A DNA stretch of 64,000 nucleotides from DASWZN01 sp963841635 (lineage in GTDB: Bacteria; Acidobacteriota; Terriglobia; Bryobacterales; Bryobacteraceae). The DNA lies in contig CAWJDO010000002.1 of assembly GCA_963841635.1 (NCBI GenBank), positions 1,302,001 to 1,366,000 of the forward strand, given 5' to 3'. The translations under genes and the position numbers were made by a program. The first letter of the stretch is position 1. Each line of letters starts with the position of its first letter. Positions 42,591 through 50,340 of this stretch are shown here, piece after piece. The notes under the pieces are model-generated. The model searched no databases, was not told where the DNA came from, and saw only the letters and a list, made by a program, of their open reading frames with translations.

Positions 42591-43885
42591 GCGCGTCATT
42601 CAACAGCCTCCTGCGGGGCAACCGCAACTACCGCTACACCTGGATGGGGCAGGTGGTGAGCGAGATCGGCGACCACTTCAACAACGTCGCGGTCTTCGCC
42701 CTGGCACTGCACATCACGCACTCGGGCCTGGTGGTGAGCGGCATCATGCTGGCGCGCGCCGGGCCCGCGATTCTGGCCGGGCCGCTGGCGGGCGTGGTGC
42801 TCGACCGCCTGGACCGCAAGCGTGTGATGATTGCGAGCGACCTGGTCCGCGCCGTTGTCGCCGCCGGCTTCATTCTCACGGTGGACCGCTCGAATCCCTG
42901 GCTGCTGTACGTCCTGAGCGGTCTGCTTATGTTCGCGTCGCCCTTCTTCACCAGCGGCCGCGCTTCGATCCTGCCCGCCATCGCCAGTCCCGAGGAATTG
43001 CACACGGCCAACTCCGTGACGCAAACCACTCAGTGGAGCACGCTGGTGGTGGGAACGCTGCTGGCCGGGACCACGGTGATGCAGTTCGGCTACCGGTGGG
43101 CCTTCGCACTGAACTCGCTTTCGTTCCTCTTTTCGGCCTGGTCGATTTCGAGGCTGCGCTCGCCAGCCGGCTCGTTCCGGGCCCCGCGAACCGCGCTGAC
43201 GGAAGCCGAAGTGGTGCGGCCCTGGCACGAATACGCCGAGGGACTGCGCTACATGCGCTCGACGCCGCTGATCCTCGGCATCGCCGTGGTCAGCATCGGC
43301 TGGGCCAGCGGCGGCGGCGCGGCGCAAATCCTGTTCAGTCTTTTCGGCGAACTCGTGTTCCACAAGGGCGCGGCGGGCATCGGGCAGATCTGGGCCTGCG
43401 CGGGCATTGGGCTGCTGGCGGGCGGCGTCTTCGGACACTGGTTCGGCAAGCGCGCGAGCTTCCGCGCTTACAAGCGCGCCATCGTCATCTGCTACGTGAT
43501 CCACGGCGGCGCGTACGTGGTCTTCAGCCAGATGACGCATTACTGGCTGGCGCTGGTGTTCATCGCCGTCTCGCGCGCGGGGGTGGCCGTAAGTTCGGTG
43601 CTCAACATGACGCAGCTTCTTCGCAACGTCCCCAACGAATACCGGGGCCGCGTGTTCGCCACCAACGAGTCGCTGGTTTGGGCGGTGATGATGCTCTCGA
43701 TGGCCGCGGCGGGAGTGGCGTCGATGTCGGTGAGCCCGCGCACCATCGGCGTCTGGTCCGGCCTGCTGAGCTCGACCACCGCCCTGGCCTGGGGCTACCT
43801 GGACCTCACCGGGCGCCTCCCCGAACCGCGACATGAGGGCGTAGAGCCCGAAGAGGTCGAGGTGCACGGGGAACCCACGGTGTAG
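42587..43885 (+). CDS. Major facilitator superfamily transporter
   Basis: 432 residues in 12 hydrophobic helices, enterobactin-exporter-like (LAGPLAGVVLDRLDRKRVMI is the MFS loop 2-3 motif). An ATG at 42644 exists, but the coding pattern continues upstream through LLRGNRNYRYTWMGQVVSEIGD, the normal family N-terminus. The only initiation-capable codon there is CTG at 42587, overlapping the racemase stop as CTGA and with AGGAGA 7 bases upstream. A rare CTG start is therefore likely. Substrate unknown. Confidence 0.85.
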   Translation: MSASFNSLLRGNRNYRYTWMGQVVSEIGDHFNNVAVFALALHITHSGLVVSGIMLARAGPAILAGPLAGVVLDRLDRKRVMIASDLVRAVVAAGFILTVDRSNPWLLYVLSGLLMFASPFFTSGRASILPAIASPEELHTANSVTQTTQWSTLVVGTLLAGTTVMQFGYRWAFALNSLSFLFSAWSISRLRSPAGSFRAPRTALTEAEVVRPWHEYAEGLRYMRSTPLILGIAVVSIGWASGGGAAQILFSLFGELVFHKGAAGIGQIWACAGIGLLAGGVFGHWFGKRASFRAYKRAIVICYVIHGGAYVVFSQMTHYWLALVFIAVSRAGVAVSSVLNMTQLLRNVPNEYRGRVFATNESLVWAVMMLSMAAAGVASMSVSPRTIGVWSGLLSSTTALAWGYLDLTGRLPEPRHEGVEPEEVEVHGEPTV

Positions 43886-43915
43886 GGGCTACGTTGGCTC
43901 GAGGGGTCGCATAAA

Positions 43916-44206
43916 ATGCCGCCCATGGTCAAGACGCGAATCTCTGCTGCGGTTTTCGGTGCCTTGCTCCTGGGCGGCGCAGGCGCCATCGCGCAAAAAC
44001 CCGAAGGGGATATCTCACGTGCACGGCATCCAAATCTGGCGGCCGTGCAGCGGCTGACCCAGCAAGCCTGGGAGCGTATCGTGGAAACGCAGAGGGCCAA
44101 TGAGTGGGACATGAAGGGGCACGCGCAGAAGGCCAAGGATCTGCTGGACGAGGCGAACAGGGAGTTGAAACTCGCGGCCGAGGCCGCCAACCGGCACGAG
44201 CATTAG
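43916..44206 (+). CDS. Small secreted helical protein
   Basis: 96 residues: a signal peptide (ISAAVFGALLLGGAGAIAQ) and a mature helical region of about 65 residues with AQKAKDLLDEANRELKLAAEAAN, similar in character to small periplasmic four-helix or coiled-coil proteins. ATG at 43916, or 43925. No family recognised. Confidence 0.65.
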   Translation: MPPMVKTRISAAVFGALLLGGAGAIAQKPEGDISRARHPNLAAVQRLTQQAWERIVETQRANEWDMKGHAQKAKDLLDEANRELKLAAEAANRHEH

Positions 44207-44221
44207 CGTTCTGACCGCCAG

Positions 44222-44258
44222 GTCCGCTCCCTCACGGTCGCGGTTCGGTGCTGGCACG
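44222..44258 (+). repeat. Interspersed repeat family B, copy 6
   Basis: GTCCGCTCCCTCACGGTCGC GGTTCGGTGCTGGCACG, just after the small secreted protein gene. It closely matches the unit amplified inside the acyltransferase gene at 41221-41365. Confidence 0.75.
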
Positions 44259-44322
44259 GAAGCGCGCGTATCGTCGCGGCGCGCGTTGGGTCCCCTTGCG
44301 TCCGCGTGCCGAATGCGGTCTG

Positions 44323-45447
44323 ATGGTGCGCATGCGACCGCTTCGATTCGTGACGCTCCTTGTGCTCATCGCCGCCCTGGCGGGCGCGGCCGGCAACCCG
44401 ACCTACTTCGCCTACATCGGCACCTACACCGGCCACGGAAGCCAGGGTATTTACGTCTACCGCTTCGAGCCGGCGACGGGCGAGTTGACCAGCCTCGGCC
44501 TCGCGGCCCAGACGGAAAATCCTTCCTTCCTCGCCGTCGCCCCGGATGGCGCGCACCTCTACGCCGTCAACGAAAACGAGGCGGGTTCGGTCAGCGCGTT
44601 TGGCATCGATAAGAAAACCGGGAAGCTTACGCCGCTCAACAGCGTTTCCACCGGCGGCTCGTCGCCCTGCGCGCTGGCCGTCAGTCACAGCGGCAAGTTC
44701 GTGCTGGCGGCGAACTACGGCAGCGGGAGCGTCGGGTTGTTCCCCATCAAGGCGGACGGCAGCCTGGCCACGGCTTCCGCCTTCAATCACCATAACGGAT
44801 CGAGCCTCAATCCCCAGCGTCAGGCGGGACCGCACGCCCACTCGGCCTCCTTCTCGCCCGACGGCCGCTATGCCCTTTCCGCCGACTTGGGCGTGGATTT
44901 GATTTATGTCTACGGCCTCGATGAGGCGCGGGGCACGCTCGTGACGGTTGGCTACGGCCATGTCGCTACGGGATCGGGCCCGCGCCATCTGGCGTTCCAT
45001 CCCAACGGCAAGTTTGCCTACGTGATCGACGAACTGGCGGCAACGGTCAGCGTCTTCGCGTGGAAAGCCGGCGTGCTCAAGCCGATCACGGCCGAATCCA
45101 CGCTACCGCCGGGCTACCGCGGCCCCAAGAGCGGCGCCGAGATCCTGGTGCACCCGGACGGCAGGTTCCTGTATGCCTCGAACCGCGGCCAGCTGAACGA
45201 CATCGCGATCTTCCAAATCGACCCGCAGACCGGCAGGCTCACGCCGGCCGGACACGTGCCGAGCGGCGGCATCACTCCCCGCAGCTTTGGCATCGACCCC
45301 TCGGGTCAGTACCTGTTCGTCACGAATCAGGACTCGGATAATGTCGTGCTGTTTCACATCGACCCCACCAGCGGCCAACTGACTCCGACCGGGAAAAAGC
45401 TGGAGGTCTCCGCTCCGGTGGCGGTGCAGTTCGTGGCGGCGGAGTAG
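44323..45447 (+). CDS. Lactonase-family beta-propeller (6-phosphogluconolactonase type)
   Basis: 374 residues from ATG 44323, with a signal-like N-terminus (FVTLLVLIAALAGAAG). The seven-bladed lactonase pattern is visible: YFAYIGTYTGHGSQGIYVYRF, AQTENPSFLAVAPDGAHLYAVNE, GPHAHSASFSPDGRYALSADLG, GPRHLAFHPNGKFAYVIDELA. YbhE of this family hydrolyses 6-phosphogluconolactone in the cytoplasm, but an exported copy must act on something else. ATG 44332 is an alternative start. Confidence 0.87.
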   Translation: MVRMRPLRFVTLLVLIAALAGAAGNPTYFAYIGTYTGHGSQGIYVYRFEPATGELTSLGLAAQTENPSFLAVAPDGAHLYAVNENEAGSVSAFGIDKKTGKLTPLNSVSTGGSSPCALAVSHSGKFVLAANYGSGSVGLFPIKADGSLATASAFNHHNGSSLNPQRQAGPHAHSASFSPDGRYALSADLGVDLIYVYGLDEARGTLVTVGYGHVATGSGPRHLAFHPNGKFAYVIDELAATVSVFAWKAGVLKPITAESTLPPGYRGPKSGAEILVHPDGRFLYASNRGQLNDIAIFQIDPQTGRLTPAGHVPSGGITPRSFGIDPSGQYLFVTNQDSDNVVLFHIDPTSGQLTPTGKKLEVSAPVAVQFVAAE

Positions 45448-45554
45448 GCCGGCGCGCGGACCGTTCCGGCTGCGCTCGTGGAGGTGCGACCTCGCGCAGG
45501 TCCCCGCCGGCCGGCTAAAGCCCAAACGGCTCAAAGTCCCTTGAACTTGGTAAA

Positions 45555-46184
45555 ATGCCAACCATGCGTATTTCAAGACCGTTCTTGGCGAGCATGATGC
45601 TCGCGGCGTCCGCTCTCTCGTGCGCCGCGCAAACAAACGCGCAGACGCCGGCTCCCGTGCCCGACGTCTATCGTGTGAAGTTCGAAACCAGCAAGGGCGA
45701 CTTTACCATCGAGGTGACGAAGGCCTGGGCACCACTCGGCGCCGCGCGCTTCCATACCCTCGTCCAACGGAAGTTCTACGACAACGCGCGGTTCTTCCGC
45801 GTGATCAGCGGCTTCATGGTGCAGTTCGGACTCCCCGCCGATCCCGCCGTCGGCGCGGTCTGGGCCAACCGCAATCTCAAGGACGACAAGGTCACCCAGA
45901 GCAACGGGCGTGGAATGATTACCTATGCCATGGCGGGGCCGAACACGCGCACCACCCAGGTCTTCATCAACTTCGCCAACAACGCGTCGCTCAACAGCCA
46001 GGGCTTCGCACCGTTCGGCAAGGTGGTCGAAGGCATGGATGTCGTCGACAAGCTCTACAGCGGGTACGGCGAAAGTCCGGAGCAGGGGACGATCCAGCAA
46101 CAGGGCAACAAGTACCTCGAAGCCAGGTTCCCGAAGCTGGACTTCATCAAGACCGCCCGGATCGTGCCGGCAGCTGCGAAGTAG
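45555..46184 (+). CDS. Secreted cyclophilin-type peptidyl-prolyl isomerase
   Basis: 209 residues. A signal peptide (FLASMMLAASALSCAAQ) precedes a cyclophilin domain: FYDNARFFRVISGFMVQFG, then GMITYAMAGPNTRTTQVFINFANN and FAPFGKVVEGMDVVD. The active-site Arg is in FFRVI. It would assist protein folding outside the cytoplasm. ATG at 45564 is an alternative. The nucleotidase gene follows after 4 bases. Confidence 0.93.
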   Translation: MPTMRISRPFLASMMLAASALSCAAQTNAQTPAPVPDVYRVKFETSKGDFTIEVTKAWAPLGAARFHTLVQRKFYDNARFFRVISGFMVQFGLPADPAVGAVWANRNLKDDKVTQSNGRGMITYAMAGPNTRTTQVFINFANNASLNSQGFAPFGKVVEGMDVVDKLYSGYGESPEQGTIQQQGNKYLEARFPKLDFIKTARIVPAAAK

Positions 46185-46188
46185 CCGC

Positions 46189-47889
46189 ATGACACGCATC
46201 CTGCGCGCGGCTCTGGCGTTGGCGTTGCTCGCGGCCGCGGCCCCCGCCAAGCGCGTTACGGTCACCGTGCTTGCCACCACGGACCTGCACGGCAACCTCT
46301 ATCCTGTGGACTACTTCACCGGCAAGCCCGCCGATCGGGGCCTTGCGAAAATCGCCACGCTGATCCGGGCCGCGCGCCGCGACGCGCCGGGCGCGCTCCT
46401 GATCGATTGCGGCGATACCATTCAGGGCACCCCGGTCGAGACCGTCTACCAGTCCTACGTCAGCACCGGCCGCCTGCCGCTGCACCTCAAATTCCAGGGC
46501 CGGCCACTGCGCCACGATCCGATGATGGCCGCCATGAACCAGCTCGGCTACACCGGGCTGGTCCTGGGCAACCACGATTTCAACTTCGGCCTCAAGAATC
46601 TCGACCACGCCCGCCGGGACGCGGGCTTTCCCTGGCTCTCCGCCAACACCATCGCCGAGCCCGGCTCCGAGGCCCGCCCCTTCGATCCCTACATCGTGCA
46701 CACGGTCAATGGCGTCAAGGTCGCCATCATCGGCCTCACGACCCCGGCCATCCCGGAATGGGAGGAGCCCGCGCACTATCAGGGGTACCGCTTCACCAAC
46801 GCCCAGCAGGCGGCCGAGACCACGCTGGCCGCGCTCCGCAGGGATGAGCATCCGGATCTGGTCATCGCCGCGGTGCACGCCGGCCTGGGTCGCCTGGAAC
46901 GCCACCACGCGCCCGGCGCCGAGCCGCCCGAGAACATGGTGCTCGACATCGCCAGCGACGTGAGCGGTCTCGACGCCATTGTCTTCGGCCACTCCCACCA
47001 GCAGTTGGCCGGCGATCGCGTGAACGGCGTCCTGCTGGTGCAGCCGAAGAACTGGGGCGGGTCGCTGGCGCGCCTCGATTTCACGCTCGACGATTCCTCG
47101 GGACACTGGCGAGTCATCGACAAAGTCTCGCGCCTCATCCCCGTCAAGTCCGATACTGTCGCGGACCCTGAGATTCTCTCCGTCGCGCGGCCGTACCACG
47201 AACTGGCCGAGCGTTTCCTGAACATGCCCGTGGCCCAGTCGCCGGTCGATATGGACGGCCGAATCGCGCGCTTCGAGGACACCCCGCTTGTCGAAACGAT
47301 CCAGACCGTGCAGTTGGCCTCTACCGGCGCGGACGTTTCCTTTACCGCCCTGTTTTACCCCGGTATCCGGATTCCGAAAGGCCCCGTGACCGTGCGCCAG
47401 ATCGCGGCCCTTTATGTCTACGACAACGAGCTCTACACCATCCAGGGCGACGGCCGCATGGTCAAGGATGCCCTCGAGAACGCGGCGCGCTTCTTCCGTA
47501 AGTGTCCCGACGCGGCCTGCTCGCACGGTCCCCTGGTGGGTAGCGAGGCGGTGGGCTTCAACTACGACATGGCCGAAGGCGTGGACTACGAGATCGATCT
47601 CACGCAGCCCGAAGGCCAGCGCATCGTGAACCTGCGTTGGCACGGCCGCCCGCTCGATCCGAACCAGAAGCTCCGTATCGCGGTCAACAACTACCGTGCC
47701 GGCGGCAGCGGCGGCTACGGCATGTTCCGCAACGCGCCGGTGCTCTGGAAGTCCAATATCGACATCCGAACGATGATGATCGAGTACTACACGGCCCACC
47801 GCCGTCTTCCCGCCCACTCTTCCGACAACTGGCGCATCATCCCGGCCGCCGCCGTGAAGGAGCTGGAACGGGAGGGGACGTCGCCGTAG
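46189..47889 (+). CDS. Exported 5'-nucleotidase / cyclic nucleotide phosphodiesterase-like protein
   Basis: 566 residues with a signal peptide (ILRAALALALLAAAAPA). Metallophosphatase domain: TDLHGNLYP, DCGDTIQGTP, GNHDFNFG and GHSHQQLAGD; C-terminal 5'-nucleotidase domain with NNYRAGGSGGY. It would hydrolyse nucleotides in the periplasm for phosphate or nucleoside uptake. It sits directly behind the cyclophilin gene. Confidence 0.92.
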   Translation: MTRILRAALALALLAAAAPAKRVTVTVLATTDLHGNLYPVDYFTGKPADRGLAKIATLIRAARRDAPGALLIDCGDTIQGTPVETVYQSYVSTGRLPLHLKFQGRPLRHDPMMAAMNQLGYTGLVLGNHDFNFGLKNLDHARRDAGFPWLSANTIAEPGSEARPFDPYIVHTVNGVKVAIIGLTTPAIPEWEEPAHYQGYRFTNAQQAAETTLAALRRDEHPDLVIAAVHAGLGRLERHHAPGAEPPENMVLDIASDVSGLDAIVFGHSHQQLAGDRVNGVLLVQPKNWGGSLARLDFTLDDSSGHWRVIDKVSRLIPVKSDTVADPEILSVARPYHELAERFLNMPVAQSPVDMDGRIARFEDTPLVETIQTVQLASTGADVSFTALFYPGIRIPKGPVTVRQIAALYVYDNELYTIQGDGRMVKDALENAARFFRKCPDAACSHGPLVGSEAVGFNYDMAEGVDYEIDLTQPEGQRIVNLRWHGRPLDPNQKLRIAVNNYRAGGSGGYGMFRNAPVLWKSNIDIRTMMIEYYTAHRRLPAHSSDNWRIIPAAAVKELEREGTSP

Positions 47890-47899
47890 GCAGCGGGGT

Positions 47900-47962
47900 C
47901 TCCCGCCTCCTGTCGCCTGCCTCCCGCCTGCTGACTCCTGTCTCCTGCCTCCTGGCTCCTCC
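47900..47962. repeat. Degenerate 8-bp tandem repeat
   Basis: A run of units such as CTCCTGTC, GCCTGCCT, CCTGTCTC and CTGCCTCCTGGCTCCT between the nucleotidase and kinase genes. It is pyrimidine-rich on the plus strand. Its role is unknown. Confidence 0.7.
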
Positions 47963-47981
47963 TTGTTATCCTGTTACCGGG

Positions 47982-49274
47982 ATGCTTGCCGAGTTCCAGG
48001 TCGGTGATACCGTTGGCGACTACCAGATCATCGGTGTTCTGGGCCGCGGCGGTATGGGCAAGGTCTTCCAGGTTCGGAATCGCCTGTCCGATCGCGTCGA
48101 GGCGATGAAGGTCATCCTCCCCGGCCACGAGGACGATCCCGATGTCGCTGGCCGCTTCCTGCGCGAGATCAAGCTTCTGGCAGGCCTCGAACACCCCAAT
48201 ATCGCCACCCTGCGGACCGCGCTCCAGGCCGGGGACCGCATCCTGATGGTCATGGAGTTCGTCGACGGCGCCAACTTGCAGGACAAGCTCGCCACTGGTC
48301 GGCTCCCCCTGGCCGAGGCCGTAGACTGCGCGCGCCAGGTGCTCTCGGCCCTCGCCTTCGCGCACGCCCGCGGCGTGATCCACCGCGACGTCAAGCCGCC
48401 CAACATTCTCATGACCGCGGCCGGTCTGGTCAAACTTACCGACTTCGGAATTGCGCGGTCCATCGGCGGCGACGGCACTCTCACCGGCGCCGGCATGGCC
48501 ATCGGCTCGCTATCGTACATGTCGCCGGAGCAGGTGCAAGGCGGAACGGCGGATGCACGGTCGGACCTCTATTCGCTGGGCGTCACGCTCTACGAGGCCG
48601 TCACCGGAAGGCGGCCCTTCGAGGGCGACAACGCGTATGCCGTCATGCACGCGCAACTCGCCGGAGAGCCCGTCCCGCCGTCGCAATGGACCCCGGCGAT
48701 GCCCCCTGGGCTCGACGCCCTGATTCTGAGAGCCATCGCCCGGGCTCCGGAGCAGCGCTTTCAGACGGCGGCCGAGTTCGAGGGCGCGCTCGCTGCATTC
48801 GGAACCGGCGAACTGGCCACGGCCGCCATCCCCTTGAGGCCGCCAGCGGGATTCGATCCCGAGGCGTTGGCGCGGCTGGAAACGAACCTGCGCCCCGCGC
48901 TGGGCCCCATCGCCAGGCACCTGGTCACCAAGACCGCGCGCGCCTGCGCGACCTTGGAGCAACTGCGCCAGCGCCTGGCCGAGCAGATCCCGGACTCCTC
49001 CGCGCGCGAGGCGTTCCTACGGCGCAGCCAGACCGGAACCACCACGGCAGCGCCGCCCCCGCCCGCGGCCGCCGGCACCGCTCCGCAGTGGGACCCCGCC
49101 GTCATCGAGACCTTGAAGCGGAAGCTCGCGGCTTACCTGGGGCCCATCGCGCCTGTCATGGTCGCGAGGCGAATGCGCCAGGCCCGGACGATCCAGGAGC
49201 TTTGCCAGGCGCTCGCCGCCGAGATCCCATCGGAGCGGGACCGCAAGGCTTTTCTGAGCTCGGTACAAGGATGA
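47982..49274 (+). CDS. Soluble Ser/Thr protein kinase with two C-terminal helical repeats
   Basis: 430 residues. Kinase domain: GRGGMG (21-26), Lys43, HRDVKPPN (134-141), DFGIA (154-158). No membrane helix. After about residue 285 come two copies of a helical module: LRPALGPIARHLVTKTARAC with LAEQIPDSSAREAF, and LAAYLGPIAPVMVARRMRQA with LAAEIPSERDRKAF. This pair is common at the C-terminus of bacterial kinases and probably serves protein contacts or activation. No substrate is suggested by neighbours. Confidence 0.92.
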   Translation: MLAEFQVGDTVGDYQIIGVLGRGGMGKVFQVRNRLSDRVEAMKVILPGHEDDPDVAGRFLREIKLLAGLEHPNIATLRTALQAGDRILMVMEFVDGANLQDKLATGRLPLAEAVDCARQVLSALAFAHARGVIHRDVKPPNILMTAAGLVKLTDFGIARSIGGDGTLTGAGMAIGSLSYMSPEQVQGGTADARSDLYSLGVTLYEAVTGRRPFEGDNAYAVMHAQLAGEPVPPSQWTPAMPPGLDALILRAIARAPEQRFQTAAEFEGALAAFGTGELATAAIPLRPPAGFDPEALARLETNLRPALGPIARHLVTKTARACATLEQLRQRLAEQIPDSSAREAFLRRSQTGTTTAAPPPPAAAGTAPQWDPAVIETLKRKLAAYLGPIAPVMVARRMRQARTIQELCQALAAEIPSERDRKAFLSSVQG

Positions 49275-49283
49275 ACACGGCAG

Positions 49284-49384
49284 AGTGGGGCGGACCCCCT
49301 GGTCCGCGGCCGACGCTCCCGTCGGCCTGGTCGCCGCAGCGCGGGTCCAGGGGGACCCGTGCGGACCAGGGGGTCCGCCCCACT
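49284..49384. repeat. ~100-bp multi-hairpin palindromic repeat
   Basis: Outer arms 49284-49307 and 49361-49384 are perfect 24-base inverted copies (core GGGGCGGACCCCCTGGTCCG). The 53-base interior holds two further hairpins: GGCCGAC/GTCGGCC and CGGGTCC/GGACCCG. It lies between the kinase stop and the amidotransferase start. The structure is REP/MITE-like and may attenuate transcription. Confidence 0.85.
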
Positions 49385-49401
49385 TGCGCCATAATCTCCT
49401 C

Positions 49402-50049
49402 ATGATCAGAGTCGCGCTGCCTTTTGGGATCGGCACGCCGGAAGAGAAGCGGGGTTCGTACCGCAACGCTCTGCGTCACGCGGGCGTCGAACCGCTCGAG
49501 GATGTCACGGACCTGCGCGGCGTGGACGGATTGCTGCTGGCCGGCGGGACCGACGTCGATCCGGCGTTGTACGGTGCTGCGCGCGAGGCCGGCACCGACG
49601 AACCGGACCGCGTCCGAGACGGCATCGAAGGCGCGCTTCTGGACGAGGCGCTCGTGCGCGACCTGCCGGTCCTCGGCATCTGCCGCGGGCTGCAGTTCCT
49701 CAACGTTCACCTGGGCGGCACGCTGCGGCAGCATATCGACGGGCACAAATACCCGAAGGTGCGCGAGGTTCACAGCGTCACGATCGCGCCAGGCAGCCGG
49801 CTGGAGGCGATTCTGGCAACGCGCGAGTACGTCGTGAATTCGCGCCACCATCAGGCGGCGGAGCGGGTTGGGGCGGGGCTGGCGGTGACCGCTACCGCGC
49901 CAGACGGCGTGGTGGAAGCTCTGGAGCTACCCGGCAAGCGCTTCGTTCTGGCGGTGCAATGGCATCCCGAAGCGCGCACAGACAGCCCCGACGCGCGGCT
50001 CTTCGATGCGTTTCTAAAGGCGCTCAGCGCCGGGCCTGCCGGTCGATGA
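49402..50049 (+). CDS. Class I glutamine amidotransferase-like hydrolase (peptidase C26, PuuD-like)
   Basis: 215 residues. Catalytic triad Cys94 (GICRGLQFLNV), His188 and Glu190 (VQWHPEA). LLLAGGTDVDPALYG is the family N-terminal motif. PuuD hydrolyses gamma-glutamyl-GABA in putrescine breakdown; this enzyme is shorter than PuuD and the substrate is not proven. Its 3' end overlaps the convergent small membrane protein gene by 26 bases. Confidence 0.9.
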   Translation: MIRVALPFGIGTPEEKRGSYRNALRHAGVEPLEDVTDLRGVDGLLLAGGTDVDPALYGAAREAGTDEPDRVRDGIEGALLDEALVRDLPVLGICRGLQFLNVHLGGTLRQHIDGHKYPKVREVHSVTIAPGSRLEAILATREYVVNSRHHQAAERVGAGLAVTATAPDGVVEALELPGKRFVLAVQWHPEARTDSPDARLFDAFLKALSAGPAGR

Positions 50050-50281
50050 TGCTGATCGGAGCGTTGTTCCGTCGGGCGCGACTCATCAGCCAGGCGAAAA
50101 GAAGGCCGACCAGGATGGAGACCACCGCTAACAGGGCGAGCCCGGGCTGATCGCGGGCGACCAGGACAACGAGTAGGATGGCATACACCCAGAGGCGGAG
50201 GTCGGGTGGCGGGCGCCGCCGCCAGTCCTGCGGGCCGAGGGCAGACCAGCTCTTGCGCTTGGAGCGCATCGTCAACACCAT
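50024..50281 (-). CDS. Small two-helix membrane protein
   Basis: 85 residues: a basic, Trp/Pro-rich N-terminus, then two hydrophobic helices (LWVYAILLVVLVA and LALLAVVSILVGLLFAWLM) and a basic tail. Convergent with, and overlapping, the amidotransferase-like gene. No family recognised; coding status is likely but not certain. Confidence 0.5.
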   Translation of the reverse strand: MVLTMRSKRKSWSALGPQDWRRRPPPDLRLWVYAILLVVLVARDQPGLALLAVVSILVGLLFAWLMSRARRNNAPISIIDRQARR

Positions 50282-50340
50282 CCTGCTTAAACCGGGAGCC
50301 GCACCATCCGGCGGCCGGGCTGTTGGAGAGTATACCCAAC

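Noticed and set aside
45448..45554. Rho-independent terminator after the lactonase gene
   Set aside because: GC-rich inverted segments are present but imperfect, and no T-run follows them.
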